Shown: piece by piece, positions 33,435-42,380 of the stretch
Numbering within the stretch: the stretch's first letter is position 1
Layout: the number at the start of each line of letters is the position of its first letter
Source: Virgibacillus phasianinus
GTDB taxonomy: Bacteria > Bacillota > Bacilli > Bacillales > Amphibacillaceae
Direction: 5' to 3'
Assembly (NCBI RefSeq): GCF_002216775.1
Contig: NZ_CP022315.1
Span: 310,001 to 374,000, forward strand
Length of the DNA stretch: 64,000 bases
Notes under the pieces: model-generated
Databases searched by the model: none
What the model saw: the letters and a program-made list of their open reading frames with translations, nothing else
What the model was told of the DNA's origin: nothing
Made by a program: the position numbers and the translations under genes

Positions 33435-33929
33435 TTACCTAGCTGAAGTTTTCATTCTCTTTATGGATTCAAGTATTCTATATCCATCAGATGTTCTTCC
33501 ATTATATGGCTTCCACCATGCGGGATACCTTATAGGAATAATGGTACATAAAAACATCCAACTGTTCCATATAGCAATCCCTACAACGAAATGGTTTGAA
33601 ATACTACTGTGTACAAAAAGTGTGGAGCCTATTGCCGCTACCGCAATAAACAAGGATGCAATTGGACCACCAGCACTGAATAAAAGCTGCCTAGGTGCCG
33701 TTAACGTCATATTTTCATTTTTAAATCCACAAAACCCCGAAAACGCCCATTTAATATGAAAGTGCACTCTACCAATACGAAAGTTCTCTTTATTAGAGCT
33801 ATCCATAGGTCCTAAATAAACAACCGGTCTTTCTTTACTCACGAAAATTAACCCAAACGCATGTCCTACTTCGTGTAATAGAACGGAAATGGGTATAACA
33901 ACAATATAAAAGATGATAAATAACAGCAT
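33435..33929 (-). CDS. M50-like membrane metalloprotease
   Basis: A 164-residue membrane protein. The zinc motif HEVGH is in the first helix (VLLHEVGHAFGLIFVS), and a conserved-looking C-terminal NGRTSDGYRI resembles the second metal/active-site motif of site-2-protease-like enzymes. It has about four hydrophobic segments. It is shorter than typical RseP-like proteases and has no PDZ domain. The substrate is unknown. It lies 12 bp from the Dph6-like gene. Confidence 0.7.
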   Translation of the reverse strand: MLLFIIFYIVVIPISVLLHEVGHAFGLIFVSKERPVVYLGPMDSSNKENFRIGRVHFHIKWAFSGFCGFKNENMTLTAPRQLLFSAGGPIASLFIAVAAIGSTLFVHSSISNHFVVGIAIWNSWMFLCTIIPIRYPAWWKPYNGRTSDGYRILESIKRMKTSAR

Positions 33930-33943
33930 TATATTCTCCTTTG

Positions 33944-34819
33944 TTATAGATAATCCTTCATCCCACTTTCAAACGCATCCTTATCGCCATTTTCAATTCC
34001 GTGAAGTGCTTCCTGCAGGGCAAAAGTTCCTTTATAAAAGTAAGTTCGTTTTGCAATTTCAGTTCCATTTGGATAGAGGGAAATACATTTTTTAAAAAAT
34101 GCTTCCCCATAACTTGCCAGAATACCTGCAAAATCGTATGCCGGGTCACCTAACTCAGACCCCCCAAAATCTATAATACCGGTAATTTCCCGTTTACAAG
34201 AATCATACAAAATGTTGGATGCACCAAAATCCCCATGAATTAATAATGGCTTAAAGGTAAAATCATTAACCTGTGAAAAGAAGTCCCCAAACAAAGCGGT
34301 AACGTCTTTCCTAGCTTCTTCCCTCATATATGGATAGAGTTTTCCTTGTATTTTTTTATACAAATCCACAAATTTCAATTGCAAATTAAAGGTTTGTTTT
34401 GGTAAAATCTTTTTTACCTCTTCTATAGAAATACCATGGAGCTCAATTAAAAATTCAACTAGTTGGGCTGCAATTTTTTCAACTTGTTGATCATCTGTGA
34501 TTTTCTCAAAGTCATTTCTCCACAATGGTGTGCCTGGAATTAGTTTATACCCAGTAAATACTTTGCTAACTTCGAAGACATCAAATGATTGATAAATTGG
34601 AACAGGAATCGGTAGAGTTACATACTTATTTATATGCTCCAATATAACAGTCTCTTCTCGTAGTTGCTCAACACCTTGGGTATATTTTGGGAAATGAAAC
34701 ACAATTGCATGATCCACAATTAACACGTCATTATTTTGACCAATTTCATTTAGCTGAATATCATTAATCATCAGTTCCGGATAAACCTGTTTAATTCGAT
34801 CGGCGTATGAAATAAACAT
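33944..34819 (-). CDS. Aminoglycoside-phosphotransferase-family kinase
   Basis: A 291-residue APH-fold protein. Catalytic loop LIHGDFGASNIL (HGDxxxxN) and metal motif IIDFGGSELGDPAYDFA are clear. The N-terminal lobe is weakly conserved. Family members phosphorylate antibiotics, sugars or amino-acid derivatives; nothing here says which, so resistance should not be assumed. It follows the NTF2-like gene and precedes the M50-like gene in the same direction. Confidence 0.8.
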   Translation of the reverse strand: MFISYADRIKQVYPELMINDIQLNEIGQNNDVLIVDHAIVFHFPKYTQGVEQLREETVILEHINKYVTLPIPVPIYQSFDVFEVSKVFTGYKLIPGTPLWRNDFEKITDDQQVEKIAAQLVEFLIELHGISIEEVKKILPKQTFNLQLKFVDLYKKIQGKLYPYMREEARKDVTALFGDFFSQVNDFTFKPLLIHGDFGASNILYDSCKREITGIIDFGGSELGDPAYDFAGILASYGEAFFKKCISLYPNGTEIAKRTYFYKGTFALQEALHGIENGDKDAFESGMKDYL

Positions 34820-34838
34820 TCAAATGCTCCTTAAGCTG

Positions 34839-35240
34839 CTAAATTTGTTCTTCTACTTCTCTCATCAATAGCCACTCGTCATTGATATTTTTCCAGTTTT
34901 CAATTGTAAATAGCCTTGCTTTTTCTTGTTCACCTTCAACCAAAATTTGTTCGTAAAAAACAATTGCATAATCAACTTGCTTCATTCTTATCACACGGTT
35001 TTCAAAGTTTTTAGTGAACCTGCCAACTGATTTTCCAACAGAATCTCTCAATCCTTCAATCGCGTCTGCGCGATTAAAATAGGCAGGTTTATGGTTTTCT
35101 GCAAAAAAGGTGACATAATATTCGGGTGACATCTTTTCAACAAAGGCAGTGTCTCCAGTTTCCATGGTTTTCTTCCATTCCTGTAAAAAGCGATTATGGA
35201 AAGTGGTGAATGCTCTAAGTGAATTATTCTTAATACTCAT
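34839..35240 (-). CDS. NTF2-fold (DUF4440/SnoaL-like) protein
   Basis: A 133-residue protein with the N-terminal helix FHNRFLQEWKKTMETGDTAF and the C-terminal strands ARLFTIENWKNINDEWLLMREVEEQI of the NTF2-like fold. Function unknown. The ATG at 35238-35240 is preferred; the GGGG upstream is 9 nt away, while the ATG three codons earlier touches the site. Confidence 0.68.
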   Translation of the reverse strand: MSIKNNSLRAFTTFHNRFLQEWKKTMETGDTAFVEKMSPEYYVTFFAENHKPAYFNRADAIEGLRDSVGKSVGRFTKNFENRVIRMKQVDYAIVFYEQILVEGEQEKARLFTIENWKNINDEWLLMREVEEQI

Positions 35241-35288
35241 TTTAACCATCCCCTTAGCTATCTAGGTAATAGCACGCAGTATCCCTCT

Positions 35289-35429
35289 CTAGAGGTATTC
35301 AGCGTAATAAATCAAGTTAGCCATCAAACTAATTATTATAAATACGACCATTGCTATCATTACCGGTGAAAAATGACCAGAATTATCAATCCAAGCTTTT
35401 TCAATAACGTCTCCCCATTTAAACGCCAC
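35289..35429 (-). CDS. 46-residue one-helix membrane protein, coupled
   Basis: The frame starts GTG 35427-35429, overlapping the preceding stop as TAGTG, and ends at TAG 35289-35291. One hydrophobic helix (VMIAMVVFIIISLMANLIYY) follows a short polar N-terminus (MAFKWGDVIEKAWIDNSG). No separate ribosome binding site, so translation would depend on reinitiation. It is the last gene of the ABC exporter group. Confidence 0.5.
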   Translation of the reverse strand: MAFKWGDVIEKAWIDNSGHFSPVMIAMVVFIIISLMANLIYYAEYL

Positions 35430-35596
35430 TATATTTTTGGATTTTTTTCATTTTGCTCCTTCATTCGTTTACCAACAATTGAAGTATTAATACCGTTTCT
35501 AACAGCCGCTTGAACGACCAGATATAATACAAACATCCCTACTGCCAAAAAAATCAGCCACATTAGAAAAGGAAAGAAAATATAAAAGGATTCCAT
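35429..35596 (-). CDS. 55-residue one-helix membrane protein
   Basis: It starts MESFYIFFPFLMWLIFLAVG, a single long hydrophobic helix, followed by a basic and polar tail (NGINTSIVGKRMKEQNEKNPKI). GGGGGGCGG precedes the ATG at 35594-35596. It begins 26 bp after the ABC permease stop and overlaps the next small gene by one base. Possible accessory subunit of the exporter; otherwise unknown. Confidence 0.6.
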   Translation of the reverse strand: MESFYIFFPFLMWLIFLAVGMFVLYLVVQAAVRNGINTSIVGKRMKEQNEKNPKI

Positions 35597-35621
35597 CAAC
35601 ACACCGCCCCCCAACCTTTAT

Positions 35622-37385
35622 CTAGTACAAACTTTTTCCAGGACTATGCTTCTTAAATAAGGATTTGCTATTATTTTGCTGGGTCATATCAATGGTAACC
35701 CCCTTATCAAATCGCCTGGAGGATAGTTGAATAAATATTGCTGCCAACCCAACTGAAACAATCAGCATTACGATCACACCGATAATTCCCATGATAACCG
35801 GGTAACCAATTTTCCATGACAGTAGTGTAAGGGCTGTTTTAGCAAGCAATCCTAAAAATCCTCCGATGTTTCCCATATCTTCTATTACTTTTACTGCTTC
35901 AACAGGTACAATCAGAAATACGTACGGAATCGCTGTTATAGCTAAGTATAAATAGGACGACACCATTAGGATAATTGCTGTTCCTGGTTTAAGCCGGGCC
36001 TGTGGATTTTTCGGATTATATTTTGCTCCAACTGTACCAAGCCATAATCCCACAGAACTTATTCCAATCGTAATAATTGCCTTTACCACGATTCCTGCTA
36101 TGAATTGTATAATGGTCCAACCTAGGAATATTCCAATGGCACATTCGATAACTGATAATAGAATGAAAGGCAGCAGCCAACTGATCCATAGTTTTCCTAG
36201 GGCTATGTTCCGACCTGAAAGCGGTAATGTCTGCAGTATCCATATTGATGATCCCTCACGTGCCACTGAAGATGCTGCCATTGGGCCATTAAAAACAGCG
36301 TATAAAAACAATAACGCCCCCTGCGTAATCGGCCAAGAAATATTACGATGCCCTTGCAAATCACTAAGCTCTGCCCCGCTATTTAAAAATCCAAGGACAG
36401 GGAAAATAATAAAAAATATAATTGGCATAAAAACTAACCATTCACGCATGTCACGCTTAATTGCAAACCATTCTTTAATTCCGACCGCGATGGCAGGATG
36501 ATGAATGGAAACCCGTTTTGTTTTACCGTTGCTGTGTTTCCTTGCCTTTTTGCCACTGCCCTCACTTAATCTTATCCATCCTGTTCGAAATCCTTTTTCG
36601 ACAAGCAGTGAGGCTAAGAACCCGCTAATTCCAGCAAGCAGTAATACCAATACAAAAGGTAATAAAAATTGACTGGATCCAGATGCTGATTCCAAAATGG
36701 CTGAACTTCCCCAGCTCATTGGTAGCCATTCTGGCATTACTGGCAAACCAGCTAGTAATCTTTCAGTCATCGACTGGTCGCTTGCGATGTTTGGAAAGAC
36801 AAAGAGTGCATACACAATTAGTCCTGATAAAGCACTCATAATGGTCATGAACTCATTTGCACGGTTGCCCGGTATTAGTTGAATTAAGACTAGATTTAAT
36901 AAATAAGCAATCGAAAGCCCAATTATGACAAAAGATAATACAACTAAAATCAGGACTGGATAAAAAAGAATATTAGCATTGATTGCTATCCCATAAACGA
37001 TTAATGGAATAATGAACACTAGAAAAAGTGCTAAAGGAATTCCTATGAAGCTTTGTATGTACTTCACCCAGAAAATATTTCGTGTAGGTATTGGCATGGT
37101 GAATAACATTTGCAGGTCTGTTGCAGCATATAAATGCTTAAAAACTTGAGGCAGCCCGATTAATAATATAAAACCAATCACTGCAATAAACGCATAGGAA
37201 ATGATTCCTTTAATGATAGGTACAGGAATTGATTCACTGATGTGCCAAATACCATTTGAGATGAAGTAAATAACAATTGCTAAAATAAGCGAAGCAATTC
37301 CATAACCAATGTAATTTTTAGGGTTTTGTGCCTTGATGGTATTCTTGGTCATCTTTATTTCATTTCTAAGTAATACCCGCATCAT
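35622..37385 (-). CDS. ABC-type exporter permease
   Basis: A 587-residue membrane protein with at least ten hydrophobic segments and a soluble insert at about 285-310 (GSGKKARKHSNGKTKRVSIHH). It starts MMRVLLRNEIKMTKNTIKAQ. It resembles large Bacillaceae ABC-2-like permeases of the YthQ type. Its ATG overlaps the TGA of the ATPase gene (ATGA), so the two are coupled. The exported substrate is unknown; no resistance or bacteriocin gene is adjacent. Confidence 0.78.
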   Translation of the reverse strand: MMRVLLRNEIKMTKNTIKAQNPKNYIGYGIASLILAIVIYFISNGIWHISESIPVPIIKGIISYAFIAVIGFILLIGLPQVFKHLYAATDLQMLFTMPIPTRNIFWVKYIQSFIGIPLALFLVFIIPLIVYGIAINANILFYPVLILVVLSFVIIGLSIAYLLNLVLIQLIPGNRANEFMTIMSALSGLIVYALFVFPNIASDQSMTERLLAGLPVMPEWLPMSWGSSAILESASGSSQFLLPFVLVLLLAGISGFLASLLVEKGFRTGWIRLSEGSGKKARKHSNGKTKRVSIHHPAIAVGIKEWFAIKRDMREWLVFMPIIFFIIFPVLGFLNSGAELSDLQGHRNISWPITQGALLFLYAVFNGPMAASSVAREGSSIWILQTLPLSGRNIALGKLWISWLLPFILLSVIECAIGIFLGWTIIQFIAGIVVKAIITIGISSVGLWLGTVGAKYNPKNPQARLKPGTAIILMVSSYLYLAITAIPYVFLIVPVEAVKVIEDMGNIGGFLGLLAKTALTLLSWKIGYPVIMGIIGVIVMLIVSVGLAAIFIQLSSRRFDKGVTIDMTQQNNSKSLFKKHSPGKSLY

Positions 37386-38179
37386 TTGAGATCACCTTGT
37401 TCAATCTTGGAAATTTCCGAAATTAATGCCTGTTGATCCACATCTCCCGTTAGTTCTAAGAATATGTCTTCTAGACTCCTGTCAGCACTTCCTTCTTGTT
37501 CTTTCAATTCTTCCATGGATCCTAGAGCAATAATTGAACCATCAAGAATGATGCCAATTCGATCGCATAATTGCTCCGCAATCTCAAGAATATGTGTTGT
37601 AATAAAGACTGTCATTCCCTGATCACATAATTCGCGAAGCAGGTTCTTCAGATTTCGCGCACTTTTGGGATCCAATCCTACTGTCGGCTCATCAAGAAAA
37701 AGAACATCCGGATTATGTACAAGCGCCCCGCATATCGCAATCTTCTGCTTCATTCCATGCGAATAGCTTTCAATAAGATCGTTAGCCCGATCGGTCAGGT
37801 TGAAAATATGCAGGAGTTCAGTCGCTTTTTGTATGTATTCATCTTTTTCCAGTTTAAAAACGGATGCAATAAAATGCAGATAATCCCATCCCGATAATTT
37901 TGGATAAAGGTTCGGCTGATCCGGGACATAGGCAATCATTTTCTTTGCTTTGATTGGATCTTTCCAAATATCACTACCTTTAATTGCAACAGATCCCTTT
38001 GTTGGTTCTAATAATCCTGTCATCATTTTAATTGTTGTCGTTTTTCCGGCGCCATTAGGTCCAAGGAAGCCAAATAATTCGCCTTTGTTAACTTGTAGAT
38101 CTATCTGGTGAACAGCTTCTTGTTTTCCATATGCTTTAGTTAAATTGGTTAAGTTAATTGATGTTTCATTCAACACCAT
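37382..38179 (-). CDS. ABC exporter ATP-binding protein
   Basis: A 265-residue ATPase. Walker A GPNGAGKTT, signature SYSHGMKQK (variant of LSGGQ), Walker B VLFLDEPTVGLD and the H-loop His in TTHILE are all visible. The C-terminal 40 residues (RSLEDIFLELTGD) fit drug- or lipid-exporter ATPases such as YthP. It forms a two-gene exporter with the permease, with which it overlaps by four bases. Confidence 0.88.
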   Translation of the reverse strand: MVLNETSINLTNLTKAYGKQEAVHQIDLQVNKGELFGFLGPNGAGKTTTIKMMTGLLEPTKGSVAIKGSDIWKDPIKAKKMIAYVPDQPNLYPKLSGWDYLHFIASVFKLEKDEYIQKATELLHIFNLTDRANDLIESYSHGMKQKIAICGALVHNPDVLFLDEPTVGLDPKSARNLKNLLRELCDQGMTVFITTHILEIAEQLCDRIGIILDGSIIALGSMEELKEQEGSADRSLEDIFLELTGDVDQQALISEISKIEQGDLK

Positions 38180-38267
38180 TCCCCCCTCGAAATTTTCTAT
38201 ATATTCTTTATTGTATCGTTTAAAATGTAAGCTGTCACCACTGTTTTTATTGTTTATGGCAGGAATT

Positions 38268-38304
38268 AAAAAGAGTTCCTCACCATACCAGATAAGGGAC
38301 TCTC
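38268..38304 (-). terminator. Terminator behind ypsA
   Basis: AGAGTTCC pairs with GGGACTCT, followed on the minus strand by CTTTTTAATT. Confidence 0.65.
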
Positions 38305-38314
38305 ATTTCGTTCT

Positions 38315-38866
38315 TTATTTCCAATAATCGGGATCGGCCATCCGCTGCTCCTCAACCGCATCATCCAGATCGGACGGAGTAATCAAATAGATAGGATAGT
38401 TGTTTGTTCTTTTTGCTTTCTCATAGAAAAAGCGGTTGCTGCCCGGAAACTCCTCGTCTAATAAAATAAGACAAGCATCGCTTTTTTTGGCAAACCATTC
38501 ATTTTTGGCCTGGAACTGAAACCCACCCTTATATTCTCCTTTATAAAGAGGCTGATGAAAATCGGCCTCCAAAACTAATGATTGGTACAACTGCTGAATC
38601 GGTTCTGGCCAACGACTTTCCTGATTTTCAAATGGCGGAATCACACCAAGTTTAATAGCATACATTTCCCGCAATTCCAAAACGACCTCTCCAGCCCACA
38701 ACTCAACACCCATTTGCCCGGAGATAAGAACCCATTCTAATCCTTCATCAATAAACGAAAGTAAACGCTTTTTAATTGCAGTTTTGATAAACGATATTTT
38801 ATGATCATCTGCTTTAAAAATTCCTAATTCCATTGATTTGTATCCTGTTATGGTGAGCACTTTCAT
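38315..38866 (-). CDS. ypsA: YpsA family (SLOG superfamily) protein
   Basis: A 183-residue protein starting MKVLTITGYKSMELGIF with a Rossmann-like SLOG fold (LISGQMGVELWAGEVVLELR, LGVIPPFENQESRWPEP, ACLILLDEEFPGSNRFFYEKA). B. subtilis YpsA affects cell division and stress; its ligand is unknown. Here it stands between the exporter and the thiamine operon with its own terminator. The family's length and motifs match well. Confidence 0.88.
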   Translation of the reverse strand: MKVLTITGYKSMELGIFKADDHKISFIKTAIKKRLLSFIDEGLEWVLISGQMGVELWAGEVVLELREMYAIKLGVIPPFENQESRWPEPIQQLYQSLVLEADFHQPLYKGEYKGGFQFQAKNEWFAKKSDACLILLDEEFPGSNRFFYEKAKRTNNYPIYLITPSDLDDAVEEQRMADPDYWK

Positions 38867-38909
38867 TATGGAAGACGAACCTCCTTCAACAATCTCACAG
38901 CCGAAAAGG

Positions 38910-39644
38910 TTAATAATTTTTCAACTCTTGGTAAATAACTTTTTTCCACTGCAGAAACTCTTCACTCAATAGTATGCGCTCATCTCTTGGACGTGTAAAT
39001 GGTATGTTAAATTCTTTTTTTACTGTGGCCGGATTGGTTGATAGAACAATAATCCTGTCTGATAAATAAATTGCTTCTTCCAGATTATGTGTTACAAATA
39101 AAATGGATTTCTTATGTTCGTTCCAAATCTTTAGCAGCCACTGTTGCATTTCCAATCGAGTGAATTCATCAAGGGCTGAAAATGGTTCGTCTAAACAAAT
39201 GATAGACTGTGGACTAAGCAGACTTCTAACGAAAGCTGCACGCTGTTTCATTCCGCCCGAAAGTTGATGTGGATAGGCGTTTTCATATCCTGCTAATCCA
39301 GCACGCCTAATCATCTTTACTGCTTCCTTTTCATTTTTTTCACCATGTAATTCCGCTCCAAGCAGGACATTTTGTAGGATAGTCCGCCACGGTAATAAAG
39401 AAGGAGATTGCGGTGTATAACTGATTGCCCCGCTTTTACCATTTATTTGCTTGCCATCAAGATAAATTTCCCCTGTATCAGGTGTACTGATTCCACCAAT
39501 CAAATGAAATAAAGTACTTTTGCCGCTGCCGGATGGTCCTAAAAGAGAAACAAATTCTCCTTCGTCAACGGAAAATGTCACATTCTCCAAAACGGATTTG
39601 GCACCAAAGGCCTTGTCCAGATTATTCACCTGAAGTTTTCCCAT
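38910..39644 (-). CDS. thiZ: Thiamine-precursor ABC transporter, ATPase
   Basis: A 244-residue ATPase of the SsuB/TauB/ThiZ type. Walker A GPSGSGKST, LSGGMKQR signature, Walker B IICLDEPFSALD and the H-loop VTHNLEEA are visible. It is the last gene of a TPP-riboswitch operon with a permease, a thiamine-binding protein and an NMT1-like binding protein, so it powers uptake of a pyrimidine thiamine precursor. The preceding stop is one base from its ATG. Confidence 0.87.
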   Translation of the reverse strand: MGKLQVNNLDKAFGAKSVLENVTFSVDEGEFVSLLGPSGSGKSTLFHLIGGISTPDTGEIYLDGKQINGKSGAISYTPQSPSLLPWRTILQNVLLGAELHGEKNEKEAVKMIRRAGLAGYENAYPHQLSGGMKQRAAFVRSLLSPQSIICLDEPFSALDEFTRLEMQQWLLKIWNEHKKSILFVTHNLEEAIYLSDRIIVLSTNPATVKKEFNIPFTRPRDERILLSEEFLQWKKVIYQELKNY

Positions 39645-39645
39645 T

Positions 39646-40404
39646 TTAATTCTCCTCTGGTTTCCATTTTACAACTTTTTTCTCTAAGAGATGAATACAT
39701 GCAAAAAACAATAGACTTAAAATCATAATCAAAAAGATTGCAACAAATACACGATCCGTTCGAAATGACGATGATGCCAGCGTCATATAAACTCCAATTC
39801 CTTCACTTGCGCCAAGCCATTCTGCAATCACTGCTCCCATTACACTGTATGTTGCCGAAATCTTTAACCCAGAAAAGACAGAAGGCAACGCATGCGGCCA
39901 TTCCAGTTTTTTAAATAATTGGGCTCTTGATGCCCCGGCCATTTTCATGTAATGCATCAAGTCAGAATCCGTTTGCCGGAATCCATCAAGCGCTGCGATA
40001 ACAATTGGAAAGAAACAAACCAATGTGATGATGATAATTTTAGGGAGCATTCCAAAACCAAACCAGATTACAAGCAGCGGCGCTAGTACAATAATCGGGA
40101 TGTTTTGCGATAAGACTATTAATGGGTAACATGCCTCCCTGACAAGTGGCAGTAAATGCAGACAGCTTGCAACCACAATTCCAACTAGTGTACCAATCGA
40201 AAAGCCAATGAGGGTTAACCTTATTGTCGCGAATAGATGATGCTGATAACTTGGCCATTCCGCGACACCTACCTTCCAAATTTGTGATGGTGCCGGAAGA
40301 AGCCACGCTGGGATTTCGAATATTCTACTAGCCGTCTCCCATAGAAAAAACAGAAGGAGGAGAACCAATACTGGTCTCCACCCTTTCTTCATTAGCGATT
40401 TCAT
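39646..40404 (-). CDS. thiX: Thiamine-precursor ABC transporter, permease
   Basis: A 252-residue permease of the SsuC/TauC type with about six helices. The EAA-like loop reads YMKMAGASRAQLFKKLEWPHALPSVFSGLK. It belongs with the ATPase and binding protein in the riboswitch-controlled operon. The start overlaps the preceding stop (TAATG). A basic N-terminus MKSLMKKGWRPVL leads into the first helix. Confidence 0.86.
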   Translation of the reverse strand: MKSLMKKGWRPVLVLLLLFFLWETASRIFEIPAWLLPAPSQIWKVGVAEWPSYQHHLFATIRLTLIGFSIGTLVGIVVASCLHLLPLVREACYPLIVLSQNIPIIVLAPLLVIWFGFGMLPKIIIITLVCFFPIVIAALDGFRQTDSDLMHYMKMAGASRAQLFKKLEWPHALPSVFSGLKISATYSVMGAVIAEWLGASEGIGVYMTLASSSFRTDRVFVAIFLIMILSLLFFACIHLLEKKVVKWKPEEN

Positions 40405-40694
40405 TAGCGGTATTTCACCGTCAATTCATTCATTGATGCACCATTAGGTTTATAGAAGACCTTCACCTGTGAAATGATACTCTCACAACCTAGCTGCACC
40501 ATTTTCTCGTTCATTTTTTCAATAACAGCCATAAGTTCTGGCAAATCTCCCTCCATAGTTGTTTCAAGTGGATGTACTTCATATTTCACAGCTGATTCAT
40601 TAATTACAGCAATAGCTGCATCAACATATGGAATAACGTCTTCCCCGTTCTTTGTTTTTGGGATTATTTGTATACTTACAAGTGCGTTGCCCAT
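40404..40694 (-). CDS. Thiamine-binding protein, MTH1187/YqgV family
   Basis: A 96-residue DUF77 protein (MGNALVSIQIIPKTKNGEDV..., YEVHPLETTMEGDLPELMAVIE, VFYKPNGASMNELTVKYR). Small proteins of this fold bind thiamine or its hydroxymethylpyrimidine moiety. In a ThiXYZ operon it probably buffers or delivers the imported compound or acts as a sensor. Its position between the binding-protein and permease genes and TPP control support the role. Confidence 0.82.
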   Translation of the reverse strand: MGNALVSIQIIPKTKNGEDVIPYVDAAIAVINESAVKYEVHPLETTMEGDLPELMAVIEKMNEKMVQLGCESIISQVKVFYKPNGASMNELTVKYR

Positions 40695-40696
40695 GT

Positions 40697-41704
40697 TTAT
40701 TCCCCCTCTTTTTTTGGTAAAAATTCGTTTGTGAACGCTGCTTCGCTGTCAAGCTTGTGATCCAGCAAGTCGTTTTCATACATCCACTTGGCATAGTTCT
40801 CCCATACCTCAAGCTTTTGCACACCCCATTTTGTGGCATCTGCTTGATATTTAGGTGACAGCCATTTTTGACTAGCCTTTACCAATTCTGCATCTAAATC
40901 TGGAACAGCATCGATTAAAATTTGTGCTGATTTATCCGGTTTATCGATAGCGAACTCATACCCTTTTGATACAGCAGCAATAAATTTCTTAACTGTATCC
41001 GGGTGTTCTTTAATCATTTTTTCATTCGTAGCAAGTACTGGCGTATAGTAATCAAGCTTCTTCGAGTAATCGGTCAGATAAAGCATATTCAGATCGACAT
41101 CTCTAAGCTCGGCCTCAATTCCAGTCCACCCATAATAAATCCAAGAAAAATCGATATCACGTTTGACCGCAGTAAAGAAATCCGTATTTCCCATATTGAC
41201 GATGTCTACCTGATCAATATCGGCATTCGCATCTTTCATTAACGAAGATAGAACAGCTTTCTCGACAGGAGCACCGAATCCGCCATATGTCTTACCTTCG
41301 AATTCCTTCAAAGAATCAATTCCTTTTTCCTTTGGTGAAGCAAACCCTGAGGTATTGTGCTGGATGACCGCCGCAATTGAAACAATAGGAACGCCCTGGA
41401 CTCGTGCCTGGGTTACACCTTCTTGATAACTCACACCAAAGTCAGCCTTACCTGAAGCAACTAATTGCTCAGCACCTACCTCACCAGGCATAACGATTTC
41501 TACATCCAGCCCTTGATCAGTAAAATATCCTTTTTCCTGTGCTACATAGATTCCGGTATGATTGGTGTTTGGTGTCCAATCAAGAACAATTGATACCTCC
41601 TGTAACTCCTGCTTGTTTGCAGTTTTGCTGGTTTCGCTTTCCTTGTTGCATGCTGTAAGAATTAGAATTAAAGCACAGCATAGTACGAATACTATTTTTT
41701 TCAT
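40697..41704 (-). CDS. thiY: Thiamine-precursor binding lipoprotein (NMT1/THI5-like)
   Basis: A 335-residue lipoprotein. The signal peptide MKKIVFVLCCALILILTACN ends in the lipobox LTAC. The mature part reads VSIVLDWTPNTNHTGIYVAQ, GLDVEIVMPGEVGAEQLVASGKADFGVSYQEGV, the ThiY-like binding-protein pattern. It captures a hydroxymethylpyrimidine-type compound, such as formylaminopyrimidine, at the membrane surface. It is the first gene of the operon behind the TPP riboswitch. Confidence 0.9.
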   Translation of the reverse strand: MKKIVFVLCCALILILTACNKESETSKTANKQELQEVSIVLDWTPNTNHTGIYVAQEKGYFTDQGLDVEIVMPGEVGAEQLVASGKADFGVSYQEGVTQARVQGVPIVSIAAVIQHNTSGFASPKEKGIDSLKEFEGKTYGGFGAPVEKAVLSSLMKDANADIDQVDIVNMGNTDFFTAVKRDIDFSWIYYGWTGIEAELRDVDLNMLYLTDYSKKLDYYTPVLATNEKMIKEHPDTVKKFIAAVSKGYEFAIDKPDKSAQILIDAVPDLDAELVKASQKWLSPKYQADATKWGVQKLEVWENYAKWMYENDLLDHKLDSEAAFTNEFLPKKEGE

Positions 41705-41763
41705 CTACCATTCCCCCATTTTTTTCAGGAATGACCAGATTGCTGATGCATTTCTGAGAATAG

Positions 41764-41792
41764 AAAAACACCCTTAGGAACACTTCCTAGGG
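41764..41792 (-). terminator. TPP-riboswitch terminator
   Basis: On the minus strand CCCTAGGAA pairs with TTCCTAAGGG, followed by TGTTTTTC. It lies between the riboswitch and thiY and gives transcription-level control. Confidence 0.85.
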
Positions 41793-41830
41793 CGCATACG
41801 AAAATAAATTGTAATCATCGTTTAAACATG

Positions 41831-41919
41831 TTCCCTCCGCTAGTCTCAACCAGATCAGGTTCCAAGGGTCAGTATCTCTCGGATACAATCTCAACCAGCA
41901 TTACTGGTCCCCCCACAAC
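41831..41919 (-). promoter_or_regulatory. TPP riboswitch (THI element)
   Basis: Minus-strand reading contains GGGGGGACC, the core GGTTGAGATT, ACTGACCCTTGGAACCTGAT and the closing GACTAGCGGAGGGAAC. This is the THI-box consensus. TPP should favour the downstream terminator and shut off the thiamine-precursor transporter. Confidence 0.95.
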
Positions 41920-41975
41920 TTAGTCTATTAAATTGTATAAACATATAGTAACAGAATCAGCGAATATCTGCTACC

Positions 41976-42365
41976 TTATTTATTGTTCTTATTTTGATTT
42001 TTAAGTATATCCCTGATTTCTATTAGCAAATCTTCTTTTGAATCCTTTTTGCATGGTTTTTTATCAACAGGATCTTCCTTTGGTTGTATCTTCATTAATA
42101 GTTTGACAGATAAAAAAATGGAGAAAGAAATAATAGCAAAATCTATAACTGTTTGAATAAAGATACCGTATGTAACCTCCGCATTCCCTATCTTGTACAT
42201 CAGATTGGAAAAGTCGATGCCATCGAGCAAAATTCCAATCAACGGCATAATAATATTGTCAACCAACGATGTGACGATATTCCCGAATGCCCCGCCAACT
42301 ACAACTGCAATTGCCAAATCAAGTACATTACCTTTAACAGCGAACGCTTTGAATTCTGACCACAA
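41976..42365 (-). CDS. mscL: Large-conductance mechanosensitive channel MscL (copy 1)
   Basis: A 129-residue MscL. It shows the TM1 stretch DLAIAVVVGGAFGNIVTSLVDNIIMPLIG, TM2 TVIDFAIISFSIFLSVKLL and a C-terminal helix EDLLIEIRDILKNQ. Proteins pentamerise in the membrane and release solutes on hypo-osmotic shock. A TTG start (42363-42365) is chosen for GGGGG 8 nt upstream, giving MWSEFKAF, parallel to MWADFKAF of copy 2; an ATG five codons earlier overlaps the site. The two copies are about 70% similar. Confidence 0.9.
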   Translation of the reverse strand: MWSEFKAFAVKGNVLDLAIAVVVGGAFGNIVTSLVDNIIMPLIGILLDGIDFSNLMYKIGNAEVTYGIFIQTVIDFAIISFSIFLSVKLLMKIQPKEDPVDKKPCKKDSKEDLLIEIRDILKNQNKNNK

Positions 42366-42380
42366 GCTCGTCACCCCCAT

